This document shows positions 1 through 9,076 of a stretch of DNA of 64,000 nt, piece after piece. Each line of letters starts with the position of its first letter. Position 1 is the first letter of the stretch. The notes under the pieces are model-generated. The model searched no databases and was not told the origin of the DNA. It saw only the letters and a list, made by a program, of their open reading frames with translations. The position numbers and the translations under genes were made by a program. This stretch comes from Chrysophaeum taylorii (taxonomy: Eukaryota; Sar; Pelagophyceae; Pelagomonadales; Pelagomonadaceae), in the NCBI GenBank assembly GCA_029834535.1, contig JAQMWT010000020.1, forward strand, positions 1-64,000. The letters are read 5' to 3'.

Positions 1-464
1 TTTACCAAGGAGTCGCTGGTTGATGACGATGACGATGATGATCGGTGGTCAAAAGAGCGCATCGATGCGCTCGGCGCGGCGTCGGCCAAGGCCAGGGTCT
101 CCGACACCCCATCACCTCGGTCGCGCTCCTCGGGCCCAAGCAGACGTTGTACGCCTGCGAACACGGTCTCCTCAAGTGCGGACCCAAGCACCTCTACTAC
201 TGGCGGCGCGACGGGACGATGATAGAGCTCGACGCCATGTGCCTCTTGGACTTTTTCGTCGAGGAGGCTTTTCGGCGACGCGGGATCGGACGCGGCCTCT
301 TCGAGAGGATGTTAACGGACCAGAAAGCGCGAGCTTCCTGCCTCGCCTACGACAGACCCTCGTCAAACTTGCTGCCGTTTTTGAAAAAGCACTATAACCT
401 CTCTGCCTACGTCCCACAACCCACGAATTTCGTCATCTTCGACGACTTTTTTTTTAAAGACTAA
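1..464 (+). pseudogene. ATAT1: Alpha-tubulin N-acetyltransferase (ATAT1/MEC-17 family), 5' end outside window, frameshifted
   Basis: In eukaryotes this family acetylates Lys40 of alpha-tubulin inside the microtubule lumen, mostly in cilia and flagella. Frame 1 (bases 1-92) reads RWSKERIDALGAASAKA. Frame 3 then continues with GLRHPITS, GLLKCGPKHLYYW, LDAMCLLDFFVEEAFRRRG, LAYDRPSSNLLPFLKKHY and PTNFVIFDDFF before a stop at 462-464. The LDFxV...RRG acetyl-CoA region, the AYDRPS signature and the C-terminal NFV.F block are characteristic of the family. The frame change falls at about base 92, where one C appears to be missing, so the copy is either disrupted or carries a base-calling error. The gene enters from the left edge of the window. 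A second, worse-preserved copy of its 3' end lies at 7745-7928. Confidence 0.75.
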
Positions 465-900
465 GAAGACCACGGCGAAATTCGTGGTCAAGCCCGAGGC
501 CGATGGTTCGTCCGTCAAGCGCCAACCTAGGGGTTTCCGACGCGACGACGACGACGCGGCTCCGGCATGTGTACGCATCACATTTTTTGGCGTACCAAAG
601 TGAAGAAGACCTCGACGAAATAATACGCTCGGCACCACTCGAGGAATTCCACAAACTCCGAAGGACCCGCTGCTGCAAAAGATGGAAGGTGCTCGTGGTC
701 TCCGCAAATTCAACATTATGGCAACGACCTGGTACGTACTCCCTCGCGACCGACGACTGGCGGCAAGATGTCAACTCGCCCTTAATCCCTCTACGTCTTA
801 TCGCCCAGCGACTCTGATCCCGCGCGGCGCTGGGATTCGCTTACGCCCCGTGCATTTTTCTGGCCTCAAGTTAGTTCGTCGACAAACGTAAAGAATGTGG
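465..900 (-). pseudogene. Possible decayed copy of the methyltransferase 3' region
   Basis: No open gene is visible. Just after the tubulin acetyltransferase stop, bases 488-555 resemble bases 8019-8100 of the intact methyltransferase gene: both have a 'caagcccg/aaagcccg...ggccgat' block followed by 'taggggtttccga' in the same order, separated by indels. Beyond base 560 the similarity becomes too weak to follow by eye. Because the same two genes are neighbours at 7.7-8.7 kb, I read this as the decayed partner of a duplicated two-gene block. Confidence 0.3.
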
Positions 901-1453
901 CGCGGCTTTTCCCTCCGAACCGCAAGATGTGCGTGTATTACGCTACGGACGTAAAGAGGTTTCGTCCTTGGGTCGTCGTCGCTTCTGCTCGTTTTATCAG
1001 TCGTCCTCCGTGGTCGCTTACGTTAGCCGAGTGCGCTTGGCTGCGCTTGAATTGACGACACGGCTCACAAGCAAGCTCTAGGCAGGATGAAACGCAAGTG
1101 GCTCGGGCACATTGCGCAATTTCCTTCCTAGCAGAATAATAGTCTCAACAAGAATGGCCATGCCGCGTGCGCGGGGGGCGCGTCGGTCGACAGACTCGGT
1201 CATATTCTCGCTGCTCTCGGTAGGCGTCCGCGACCTCCCTGGGTGCTTCAGGCTTTCGCCCGTGTTGTTGATCTACAAACAAAGCAGCACCCGGTTGGTT
1301 GTGCGCACGACCGGTCGCAGAGGGCGTCGACAGAGTGCTTGATCGCTCGCGTATTACTAAGGTGCGATAGAGTTGGCACTAAGTCTTGGGGGTGATGGGG
1401 TTGTCCGTGGATATCGCGTGTTTGAAGCCAGGGTGGTGGTATCTAGGAAGGGC
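901..1453. other. Intergenic stretch without recognisable features
   Basis: Mixed sequence with no convincing open reading frame, RNA gene or repeat. Confidence 0.5.
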
Positions 1454-1629
1454 GCAGGTTTGCGATGACGCAGGTTTGCGATGACGCAGGTTTGCGATGA
1501 CGCAGGTTTGCGATGACGCAGGTTTGCGATGACGCAGGTTTGCGATGACGCAGGTTTGCGATGACGCAGGTTTGCGATGACGCAGGTTTGCGATGACGCA
1601 GGTTTGCGATGACGCAGGTTTGCGATGAC
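1454..1629. repeat. 16-bp minisatellite, 11 perfect copies
   Basis: The unit gcaggtttgcgatgac is repeated head to tail eleven times with no mismatch (176 bp). Sixteen is not a multiple of three, so any frame through it shows a 16-residue period over three units. The open frames crossing it on the minus strand are therefore repeat artefacts rather than genes. Perfect identity suggests recent expansion. Confidence 0.95.
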
Positions 1630-2039
1630 TTGGTCGATGAGGTCTTCTTTCTTTTTCGACGCAGGTCCGGCATTTGACGCCGTAATCTTGGAGAAAGACG
1701 CCAAGCTCCTTGATCGACTGCTTGCGGAGTTCGGCCCGATCTGCAGGCGCAGCTTGATGGGGCTAGGCGTCTTGCTGCGGTTTGGGGCCTGGTTGCGGCT
1801 CGGGGTCTTTTGGCAACTTGCGGCTTGGAGGACATCACGTAGATTGGCGTCGCCGAGTGATGCCGCGCGGGCCAGTGGTGCTGCATTGGCCAATAGTACT
1901 GCATCGGCCAGTGTGTTGGTGCTGCATCGGCTAGTTGTAGTGATAGAGCGGGGGGTGCAGCGCGCGATGGAACGACAATGGCGAGGGTTGGACGATCCTT
2001 GCGATCGCTATCCGTTGGTTGCGATCGGAGGACGGCGCC

Positions 2040-2412
2040 TAGCACGCTTGCTCCCTGCGGCGGCCCCGGCCGTCCCGCCGGAGTGAGACGGTGCCTGCTC
2101 GCCTCCCGGGCTGGCCGGTTATTAGCACCCGAAAAAAAAGTCTGCAGTCTGGGAATGATGGTGTTCGCTCGGTTGCGCAGAACGCGACGGACGGGTCGAT
2201 TGTTCGTGGACCAACACGTCCGCGGCCTGCCACGCTTTTGCACGACCTCGCACAAGACCGCGGTCCGCAGTGGCGGTCCGCCATCAACAAGTCCGTCCTC
2301 GTCCCTCTGCCCTATTTGCGTGATTTTGTTTCCTCTGTGATTCCGTACCGGCTCCTGCCGGTCCGGCCTGGCTCCCATGCTCGGGAGAGGTCTGAAGTTA
2401 GTTAGTTAGTCA
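2040..2412 (-). mobile_element. Copy 1 of a dispersed element with conserved ends and a variable core
   Basis: Read on the minus strand, this starts actaactaactaacttcag, continues through 'gggagccaggccggaccg.caggagcc', and ends near 'cccgggaggcga' and 'cggcggga'. The same two ends in the same order occur on the plus strand at about 23,010-23,312, where the sequence interrupts a copia element. The ~85-bp left and ~50-bp right ends match well, while the ~200-bp cores do not. I do not recognise the family. Boundaries are approximate. Confidence 0.5.
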
Positions 2413-2617
2413 GGACGATCTCGAGGACAACAGATCGACGCTGAGGCGCCGGGGTTTTGAGACCGGCCACGGCGACACCGACGCCGAGCGCGAAACATAT
2501 CAAGCCGACGAGCCCTAAGTGCACGCCGTCTCGCGCGTCGCGCACCTCCACCAGTTCTTCCTTAGCCTCGCTCGGGTCGTCACATTTGGTCACGTCGCGA
2601 AGCCGCCGCACTGTCAC
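2402..2617 (-). pseudogene. Possible remnant of a charged protein with one membrane segment
   Basis: A 71-codon minus-strand frame holds an acidic/basic stretch (SEAKEELVEVRDARDG) followed by a single hydrophobic segment (LGLVGLICFALGVGVAVAGL) and a short tail. Upstream on the same strand (2620-2838) other frames are rich in E/K but broken by stops. It may be the 3' end of a decayed gene. No family is recognised. Confidence 0.25.
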
Positions 2618-2856
2618 TGCTTCTGGCTCATTTGTCTTGGTCCCTTCTCTTGCTTCACCTCATCGCGCTCTTCTTGTTTGACATCTTCGTCCTTCACCTT
2701 CTCGCCCTCCTCCTCTTGCTGAATTCAGCTCCTCGCGTTCCTCGTGCTTGGCCTCCCCGGGTTGGTTGGTCCGCGTGATTCATCACGTTGATGGCCTCAG
2801 CCACGGCGACGAACTCTTCCTTGGCTTGAGTCATGATGATCTTCGTTATGATTTAA

Positions 2857-3836
2857 CAAGTGCAGGCCAGTAAGTTCACCTAGTCCCAATCTCTAACCCC
2901 AGTAAGTTCACCTGGTCCCATTAAGTTTCATATAAGTTCACCTGGTCAGTAAGTTCACCTAGCTCACACCAACTCCTTTGAGCTCGTCGCTCTCGCCTCC
3001 GCCAATCTCAGCTGCTTTGATCCGCACGCGCCGCCAACCTTTGAGTTTGCTCTAAAAACCCTTTACTCTAAAAACCCCAGTATGTTCACCTGGTCCCAGT
3101 TTCACCTGGTCACTCAGCTCACCTAGTCCCAATCTCAAACCCCAGTAAGTTCACGTGGTCCCAGTAAGTTCACCTATAGTGCGCGTGTAGACGCCGGGAG
3201 GGGGATTATCGGTATTGCGCAGCACGTGTGGGGTAGGGTGGAGTCGTCGACCCAGATGAGTCTATCTCCTCGGGGATGCCGATCGACAGAGAGCCACGTA
3301 GAGCTGGACGTGGCAGAAGACGGGCTTGTGGGCAAGAGGACGCCGACCTCGCGGGGCGTCTGGCCCTGGCTCTTGTTGATCGTTTGGCGTCGGCGGGCCT
3401 TAAGGGATACAGGTTGGAGGAGCCTCGGTGACAACGACACGATCGATCATGTATCTGGTACCGTTGCAGTGGCCGTGCGACGGGTCGAGGTTGCGAAGAC
3501 ATTAAGCTCGCGATCAAAGTCAGCATGCCGTTGGTTGTCAGGGAGTTCAAAACTCGACTGTAAAGAGCGAGGCGTCGTCTTCCGACCCAGCCTAGTCAGC
3601 CGAAAAGAACTCCGACGCCTCGTCTCCGGGAAAAAAAAGGCCGCGGTCATGCGCGCGTTGTCAGCATCGACAACATCGTTTCGACGGGGCGTGAGAATGG
3701 CGCGCTGAAAGAGCCGCCGCGGGTCGTGGAAACAGTCTGCGAGGTCGCCGTAGACGGCTTGGAGGATCACTGTCTGGCTCTCGCGCCTACCTGATCCTTA
3801 CTCTCGCGCCTATCTGATCCTTACCCTAAATCGAGG

Positions 3837-3888
<52 letters not shown>

Positions 3889-6800
3889 TCTGTCGATTAG
3901 TAGTTACAAGTGCAGGCCAGTAAGTTCACCTAGTCCCAATCTCTAACCCCAGCATTTTCACCCCATTAAGTTCACCTAGTCCCAATCTCTAACCCCAGTA
4001 AATTCGGCGTAAACACAATCTCTATAGTTCGGCGTAAACTCACACCCACTCACCCCACTCTCCTTTGAGCTCGTCGCTCTCACCCCCGCCAATCTAAGCT
4101 GCTTTGATTCGCACACGCCGCTAAGCTTTGAGTTTATTCTAAAAGCCCCAGTAACTTGCACTTGGTCTCAGTAAGTTCACCTGGTCACTAAGTTCACCTA
4201 ATCCCAATCTCTAACCCCATTAAGTTCACCTGGTTCCAGTAAGTTCACCTGGTCCCAGTAAGTTCACCTACAGTGCGCGTGTAGACGCCGGGAGGGGGCT
4301 TATCGGTATTGCGCAGCACGTGTGGGGTAGGGTGGAGTCGTCGACCCAGAAGAGGATATCCTCGGGGTTGCCGATCGACAGAGAGCCACGTAGAGCTGGA
4401 CGTGGCAGAAGACGGGCTTCGCCAGGAGGACGCCGACCTCGCGGGGCGTCTGGCCCTGGCTCTTGGTGATCGTTTGGCGTCGGCGGGCCTTAAGGGATAC
4501 AGGTTGGAGGAGCCTCGGTGACAACGACACGATCGATCATGTATCTGGTACCGTTGCAGTGGCCGTGCGACGGGTCGAGGTTGCGAAGACTTTAAGCTCG
4601 CGATCAAAGTCAGCATGCCGTTGGTTGTCGGGGAGTTCAAAACTCGACTCTTGAGAGCGAGGCGTCGTCTTCCGACCCAACCTAGTCGGCCGAAAGAACT
4701 CCGACGCCTCGTCTCCGGGAAAATAAGGCCGCGGTCATGCGCGCGTTGTCAGCATCGACAACATCGTTTCGACGGGGCGTGAGAATGGCGCGCTGAAAGA
4801 GCCGCCGCGGGTCGTGGAAATAGTCTGCGAGGTCGCCGTAGACGGCTTGGAGGATCACTGTCTGGCTCGCGGGCCTACCTGATCCTTACCCTAAATCGAG
4901 GGACAAACAGACAAACAGACAAACAGACAGACAAACATCTGTCGATTAGTAGTTAGGACAAGTGCAGGCCAGTAAGTTCACCTACTCCCAATCTCTAACC
5001 CCAGTAAGTTCGGCGTAAACCCACTCGTGCTCACACCCACTCACCCCACTCTCCTTTGAGCTCGTCGCTCTCACCCCCGCCAATCCAAGCTGCTTTGATC
5101 CGCACGCGCCGCCAACCCTTGAGTTTACTCTAAACACCCCAGTAAGTTCACCTGCTCCCAGTAAGTTCACCTGGTCACTCAGCTCACCTAGTCCCAATCT
5201 CTAACCCCAGTAAGTTCACCTGGTCCCAGTAAGTTCACCTACCGTGCGCGTGTAGACGCCGGGAGGGGGCTTATCGGTATTGCGCAGCACGTGTGGGGTA
5301 GGGTGGAGTCGTCGACTCAGAAGAGGATATCCTCGGGGTTACCGATCGACAGAGAGCCACGTAGAGCTGGACGTGACAGAAGACGGGCTTCGCCAAGAGG
5401 ACGCCGACCTCGCGGGGCGTCTGGCCCTGGCTCTTGTTGATCGTTTGGCGTCGGTGGGGCTTGAGGGATACAGGTTGGAGGAGCCTCGGCGACACCACAC
5501 TATCGATGATGTATCTGGTACCGTTGCAGTGGCCGTGCGACGGGTCGAGGTTGCGAAGACTTTAAGCTCGCGATCAAAGTCAGCATGCCGTTGGTTGTCA
5601 GGGAGTCGAAAACTCGACTGTAAAGAGCGAGGCGTCGTCTTCCGACCTAACCTAGTCGGCCGAAAAGAACTCCGACGCCTCGTCTCCGGAAAAAAGGCCG
5701 CGGTCATGCGCGCGTTGTGGAGCCTCGGTGACACGACACTATCGATGATGTATCTGGTACCGTTGCAGTCGCCGTGCGACGGGTCGAGGTTGCGAAGACT
5801 TTAAGCTCGCGATCAAAGTCAGCATGCCGTTGTCAGGGAGTTGAAAACTCGACTGTAAAGAGCGAGGCGTCGGCTTCCGACCCAACCTAGTCGGTCGAAA
5901 AGAACTCCGACGCCTCGTCTTCGGGAAAAAAAGGCCGCGGTCATGCGCGCGTTGTCAGCATCGACAACATCGTTTCGACGGGGCGTGAGAATGGCGCGCT
6001 GGCTAAAAGAGCCGCCGCGGGTCGTGGAAATAGTCTGCGAGGTCGCCGTAGACGGCTTGGTGGATCACTACTGTCTGGTTCTCGCGCCTACCTGAGCCTT
6101 ATTCTCGCGCCTACCTGATCCTTACCCTAAATCGAGGGACAAACAAACAAACAAACAAACAGACAGACAAACATCTGTCGATTAGTAGTTAGGACAAGTG
6201 CAGGCCAGTAAGTTCGCCAGTAAGTTCACCTGGTCCCAATCTCTAACCCCAGTAAGTTCACCTGGCCCCAGTAAGTTCACCTAGTCCCAATCTCTAACCC
6301 CAGTAAGTTCGGTGTAAGCCCACTCGTGCTCACATCCACTCACCCCACTCTCCTTCGAGCTCGTCGCTCTCACCTCCGCCAATCTAAGCTGCTTTGATCC
6401 GTACACGCCGCTCGCCTTTGCGTTCACTCTAAAAACCCCTGTAAGTTCACTTGGTCTCAGTAAGTTCACCTGGTCACTAAGTTCACCTAGTCCCAATCTC
6501 AAACCCCAGTAAGTTCACCTGGTCCCAGTAAGTTCACCTACAGTGCGCGTGTAGACGCCGGGGGGGGGCTTATCGGTATTGCGCAGCACGTGTGGAGTAG
6601 GGTGGAGTCGTCGACCAAGAAGAGGATATCCTCGGGGTTGCCGATCGACAGAGAGCCACGTAGAGCTGGACGTGGCAGAAGACGGGCTTCGGCAAGAGGA
6701 CGCCGACCTCGCGGGACGTCTGGCCCTGGCTCTTGTTGATCGTTTGGCGTAGGCGGGCCTTAAGCGATACAGGTTGGAGGAGCCTCGGTGACAACGACAC

Positions 6801-7513
6801 GATCGATCATGTATCTGGTACCGTTGCAGTGGCCGTGCGACGGGTCGAGGTTGCGAAGACTTTAAGCTCGCGATCAAAGTCAGCATGCCGTTGGTTGTCA
6901 GGGAGTTGAAAACTCTACTGTAAAGAGCGAGGCGTCGTCTTCCGATCCAACCTAGTCGGCCGAAAAGAACTCCGACGCCTCGTCTCCGGGAAAAAAAGGC
7001 CGCGGTCATGCGCGCGGCGTTGTCAGCATCGACAACATCGTTTCGACGGGGCGTGAGAATGGCGCGCTGGCTAAAAGAGCCGCCGCGGGTCGTGGAAATA
7101 GTCTGCGAGGTCGCCGTAGACGGCTTGGAGGATCACTGTCTGGCTCTCGCACCTACCTGATCCTTACTCTCGCGCCTACCTGATCCTTACGTCACCCTTC
7201 GTCGCACATACGTCCGGCGGCAGCATGCGTACGACCTACGGGCGGGGCCCGTCCTCTCTTCGCCTGCCCCACGCCTCGACGATGACCCCGACTAGGTCCC
7301 GCGTACTTATCTCCGCCCGTCAGGCACATCCCTCATACCCCACAAACCCACCCACATCCTTCATGCTCCCCACACACACCCCCCCTCTTAGCAGTCGACA
7401 TTTAAAGACAAACAGACAGACAGACAGACAAACAAACAGACAAACATGTGTCGATTAGTAGTTAGGAAGACAGACAGACAGACAAACAAACATCTGTCGA
7501 TTAGTAGTTAGGA
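2857..7513 (-). mobile_element. Array A: four head-to-tail Helitron-like units
   Basis: Unit starts (plus strand 'caagtgcaggccagtaag') lie at 2857, 3907, 4959 and 6195. On the minus strand each unit runs from TCCTAACTACTAATCGACAG, through a (GTCT/GTTT)n tract, a frameshifted PIF1-helicase relic and a block of ~19-bp sub-repeats, to GGCCTGCACTTG. The outer ends are A|TC at 7513 and CTTG|T at 2857, the A/T insertion context expected of Helitrons, although the canonical 3' end is CTRR rather than CTTG. The unit starting at 4959 is long (1236 bp) because of an internal duplication. In the last unit, bases ~7187-7410 are replaced by unrelated C-rich sequence, and its 5' end is doubled (7466 and 7513). 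Confidence 0.7.
5480..5957. repeat. 239-bp internal tandem duplication within one array A unit
   Basis: The segment beginning ggagcctcgg at 5480 recurs at 5719. Both copies share unit-specific variants ('actatcgatgatg' where other units have 'acgatcgatcatg'), which shows that this unit duplicated itself rather than recombining with a neighbour. Confidence 0.85.
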
Positions 7514-7559
7514 TACGCGTGTCTGAGGCGATACAACGACTACAACGGCACGTGGCAAT

Positions 7560-7744
7560 GTAAAACGAATATTAATAACCCTAGCGGTTTGCAGTGAGGT
7601 TGAGGCATAGTAGGAGTCGCGGTGTCCTGGGGGAGGGCCTTGCCGTAGACGGAGACGTAGCCCGCGGAGAGGAGAGGGAGGCCGCCCTCGGTGGAAGTGC
7701 CCCGGGTGGAGGGCTTGACCCGCTCGATCTTGAGGGTGAGATGG
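7560..7744 (-). pseudogene. Coding fragment resembling an IPT/TIG-type domain
   Basis: The minus strand reads LTLKIERVKPSTRGTSTEGG, then LPLLSAGYVSVYGKALPQ, before a stop. The 'I..V.PS.GSTEGG..L...G' spacing resembles an IPT/TIG immunoglobulin-like domain, and the third codon positions are strongly G/C as in the real genes here. No start or full domain is present. It lies against the tubulin acetyltransferase fragment, so it is probably a piece brought in by rearrangement. The family call is tentative. Confidence 0.3.
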
Positions 7745-7809
7745 TCGCGCAGCCTCTTCGAGAGGATGTTGGCGCTCCAGAGTGCGCGAGCTTCAAGCCT
7801 ACGACAGAC

Positions 7810-7841
<32 letters not shown>

Positions 7842-7928
7842 CCGTGCTCGAAAAAGCACTATGGCCTCTCTGCTGCCTACGTCCCACAACCCACGAATTT
7901 CGTCATCTTCGACGACTTTTTTTTCCAG
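7745..7928 (+). pseudogene. ATAT1: Second, partial alpha-tubulin acetyltransferase copy with (CAGA) expansion
   Basis: Bases 7748-7925 match 288-455 at the DNA level: 'cctcttcgagaggatgtt', 'gcgcgagcttc', 'gaaaaagcactat', and a long identical run 'tctgcctacgtcccacaacccacgaatttcgtcatcttcgacgac' that covers the family's C-terminal block. Between them, the codons for Asp-Arg-Pro (gacagaccc in copy 1) have become a run of ~10 GACA units (7802-7840), and the following codons are lost. Frames are broken, so this is a pseudogene. It ends two bases before the stop codon of the convergent methyltransferase. Confidence 0.7.
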
Positions 7929-7930
7929 CC

Positions 7931-8677
7931 TTAGACGACGCCGCCGCCGCCGCCGCCGCCGCCGCCGTCTAAGACGGCGAGATAAAAGTGGGCGAGGTGG
8001 GGGTGCGCGTAGGTCACGGTAAAGCCCGTCGCGTGGCCGATAGACTGGAGTTCGTCCATGTCCGGCATGAAACATGGGACAACGTAGGGGTTTCCGAGGC
8101 GTTCCTCGCGCACGAAGAGGGCCCCACGAGTGTGAGCGATGACGACGCGCTCCGCGATCATCTGGCACCTCTGAAAGACAGAAGTGAGATTTGCAAAGAA
8201 CTGGAGACTGCCGCAGAACAACACAGTATCGAAGTGCTCGTCGATGTCGAAAAAATTCGCATGCCTAAAGTCCCCCTTGTGCTTGATCCCGGCGATCATC
8301 TCGCCGCTCAGGTCACATCCGACGTATCCGTTCCTCTTCAAACGTTTGAACATGGATCCCTGGCCACACCCAACGTCCAACACGCGACCCTCGACGTGTG
8401 TCGCGATCTCGTCCAGCCGCTGCGCAGTCACGGCGTCGGGCGCGCCTTTGAGAGACGCGAGGGAATCCCACATCAACGCAACGAGTTTCTCGCGCGCTTC
8501 CTCGTCTTTCTTGCCCTTCCGCACCCCTTCGATTCTCTCGAACATCTTCGGATCATTCCGTTTCAGCCGCGCGAGCGACCTTTTGAAACTCACGCCACTT
8601 GGTCGTCGTCTGGGATTCTCTCCGAACCCGCCGGACAACGATTCGCACGCAACCGCCAACAACACCACCACCCACAT
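7931..8677 (-). CDS. Class I SAM-dependent methyltransferase with signal peptide or anchor
   Basis: A complete 248-residue frame. The first ~16 residues (MWVVVLLAVACESLSGG) are hydrophobic, suggesting a signal peptide or anchor. Motif I of the Rossmann methyltransferase fold is VLDVGCGQGSMF (residues 99-110), followed by a motif II-like YVGCDLSGEM and a post-motif FDTVLFCGSLQF, so S-adenosylmethionine binding is well supported. The substrate cannot be told. The C-terminus is a run of nine or so glycines encoded by a GCC/GGC microsatellite ending in VV-stop. The start is the first ATG before the hydrophobic segment. A 'CTTACCCTGA' element sits about 25 bases upstream. The gene converges on a tubulin acetyltransferase fragment, an arrangement duplicated in decayed form at 1-900. 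Confidence 0.75.
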   Translation of the reverse strand: MWVVVLLAVACESLSGGFGENPRRRPSGVSFKRSLARLKRNDPKMFERIEGVRKGKKDEEAREKLVALMWDSLASLKGAPDAVTAQRLDEIATHVEGRVLDVGCGQGSMFKRLKRNGYVGCDLSGEMIAGIKHKGDFRHANFFDIDEHFDTVLFCGSLQFFANLTSVFQRCQMIAERVVIAHTRGALFVREERLGNPYVVPCFMPDMDELQSIGHATGFTVTYAHPHLAHFYLAVLDGGGGGGGGGVV

Positions 8678-8808
8678 CTTCAGTTGTTGACCTTCCTGAC
8701 TCAGGGTAAGTAAGTTTTCATTCGTGCTCCATCAAGAAGGAAGGGTTTTACGAACACTTGAAGTTTTGTACAAGTTGTACATTGCGTGGTGGCAATTATT
8801 ATTAGTAC

Positions 8809-8904
8809 TGTTACGAATGGTATGAGGCGTTAGACTAGCGATAAGAGAAAGACGTCAGGATACTGGATACGTGGTGCAGGGGTAAGTGTCATAGCTTCCT
8901 CACA
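8809..8904 (-). repeat. 3' LTR of copia element 1
   Basis: 96 bp, TGTTACGAATGG...CTTCCTCACA on the plus strand. Identical to 13,328-13,423 except one base. Confidence 0.9.
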
Positions 8905-9007
8905 CAGGTGCTGGAAAAGAAGGAAAAGGAAAAAGGGGTAAGTGAGGTCCTCACACAGGTGCTGGAAAAGAAGGAAAAGGAAAAAAGGGGTAAGTGAGAC
9001 GCTCACA
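8905..9007. repeat. 51-bp tandem duplication beside the 3' LTR
   Basis: Two consecutive copies of caggtgctggaaaagaagg...ctcaca. On the sense (minus) strand they are pyrimidine-rich and end in CCAGCACCTG, so the usual purine tract next to the 3' LTR is not evident. Copia element 2 has the same arrangement. Confidence 0.8.
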
Positions 9008-9076
9008 GAGGAGAAGCTTTGAGGAAGACGTTACAGAGGCATTGTGGCAAGAAAACAGCAGAGATCAGGGTGAAGA

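Noticed and set aside
1443-2378. 311-codon minus-strand open frame
   Set aside because: It is composed of the 16-bp minisatellite plus the dispersed element and low-complexity sequence, with no domain. Repeat-driven.
7225-7458. Small plus-strand frame ending in a DRQT repeat
   Set aside because: It runs through C-rich low-complexity sequence into the (CAGA)n tract; no homology.
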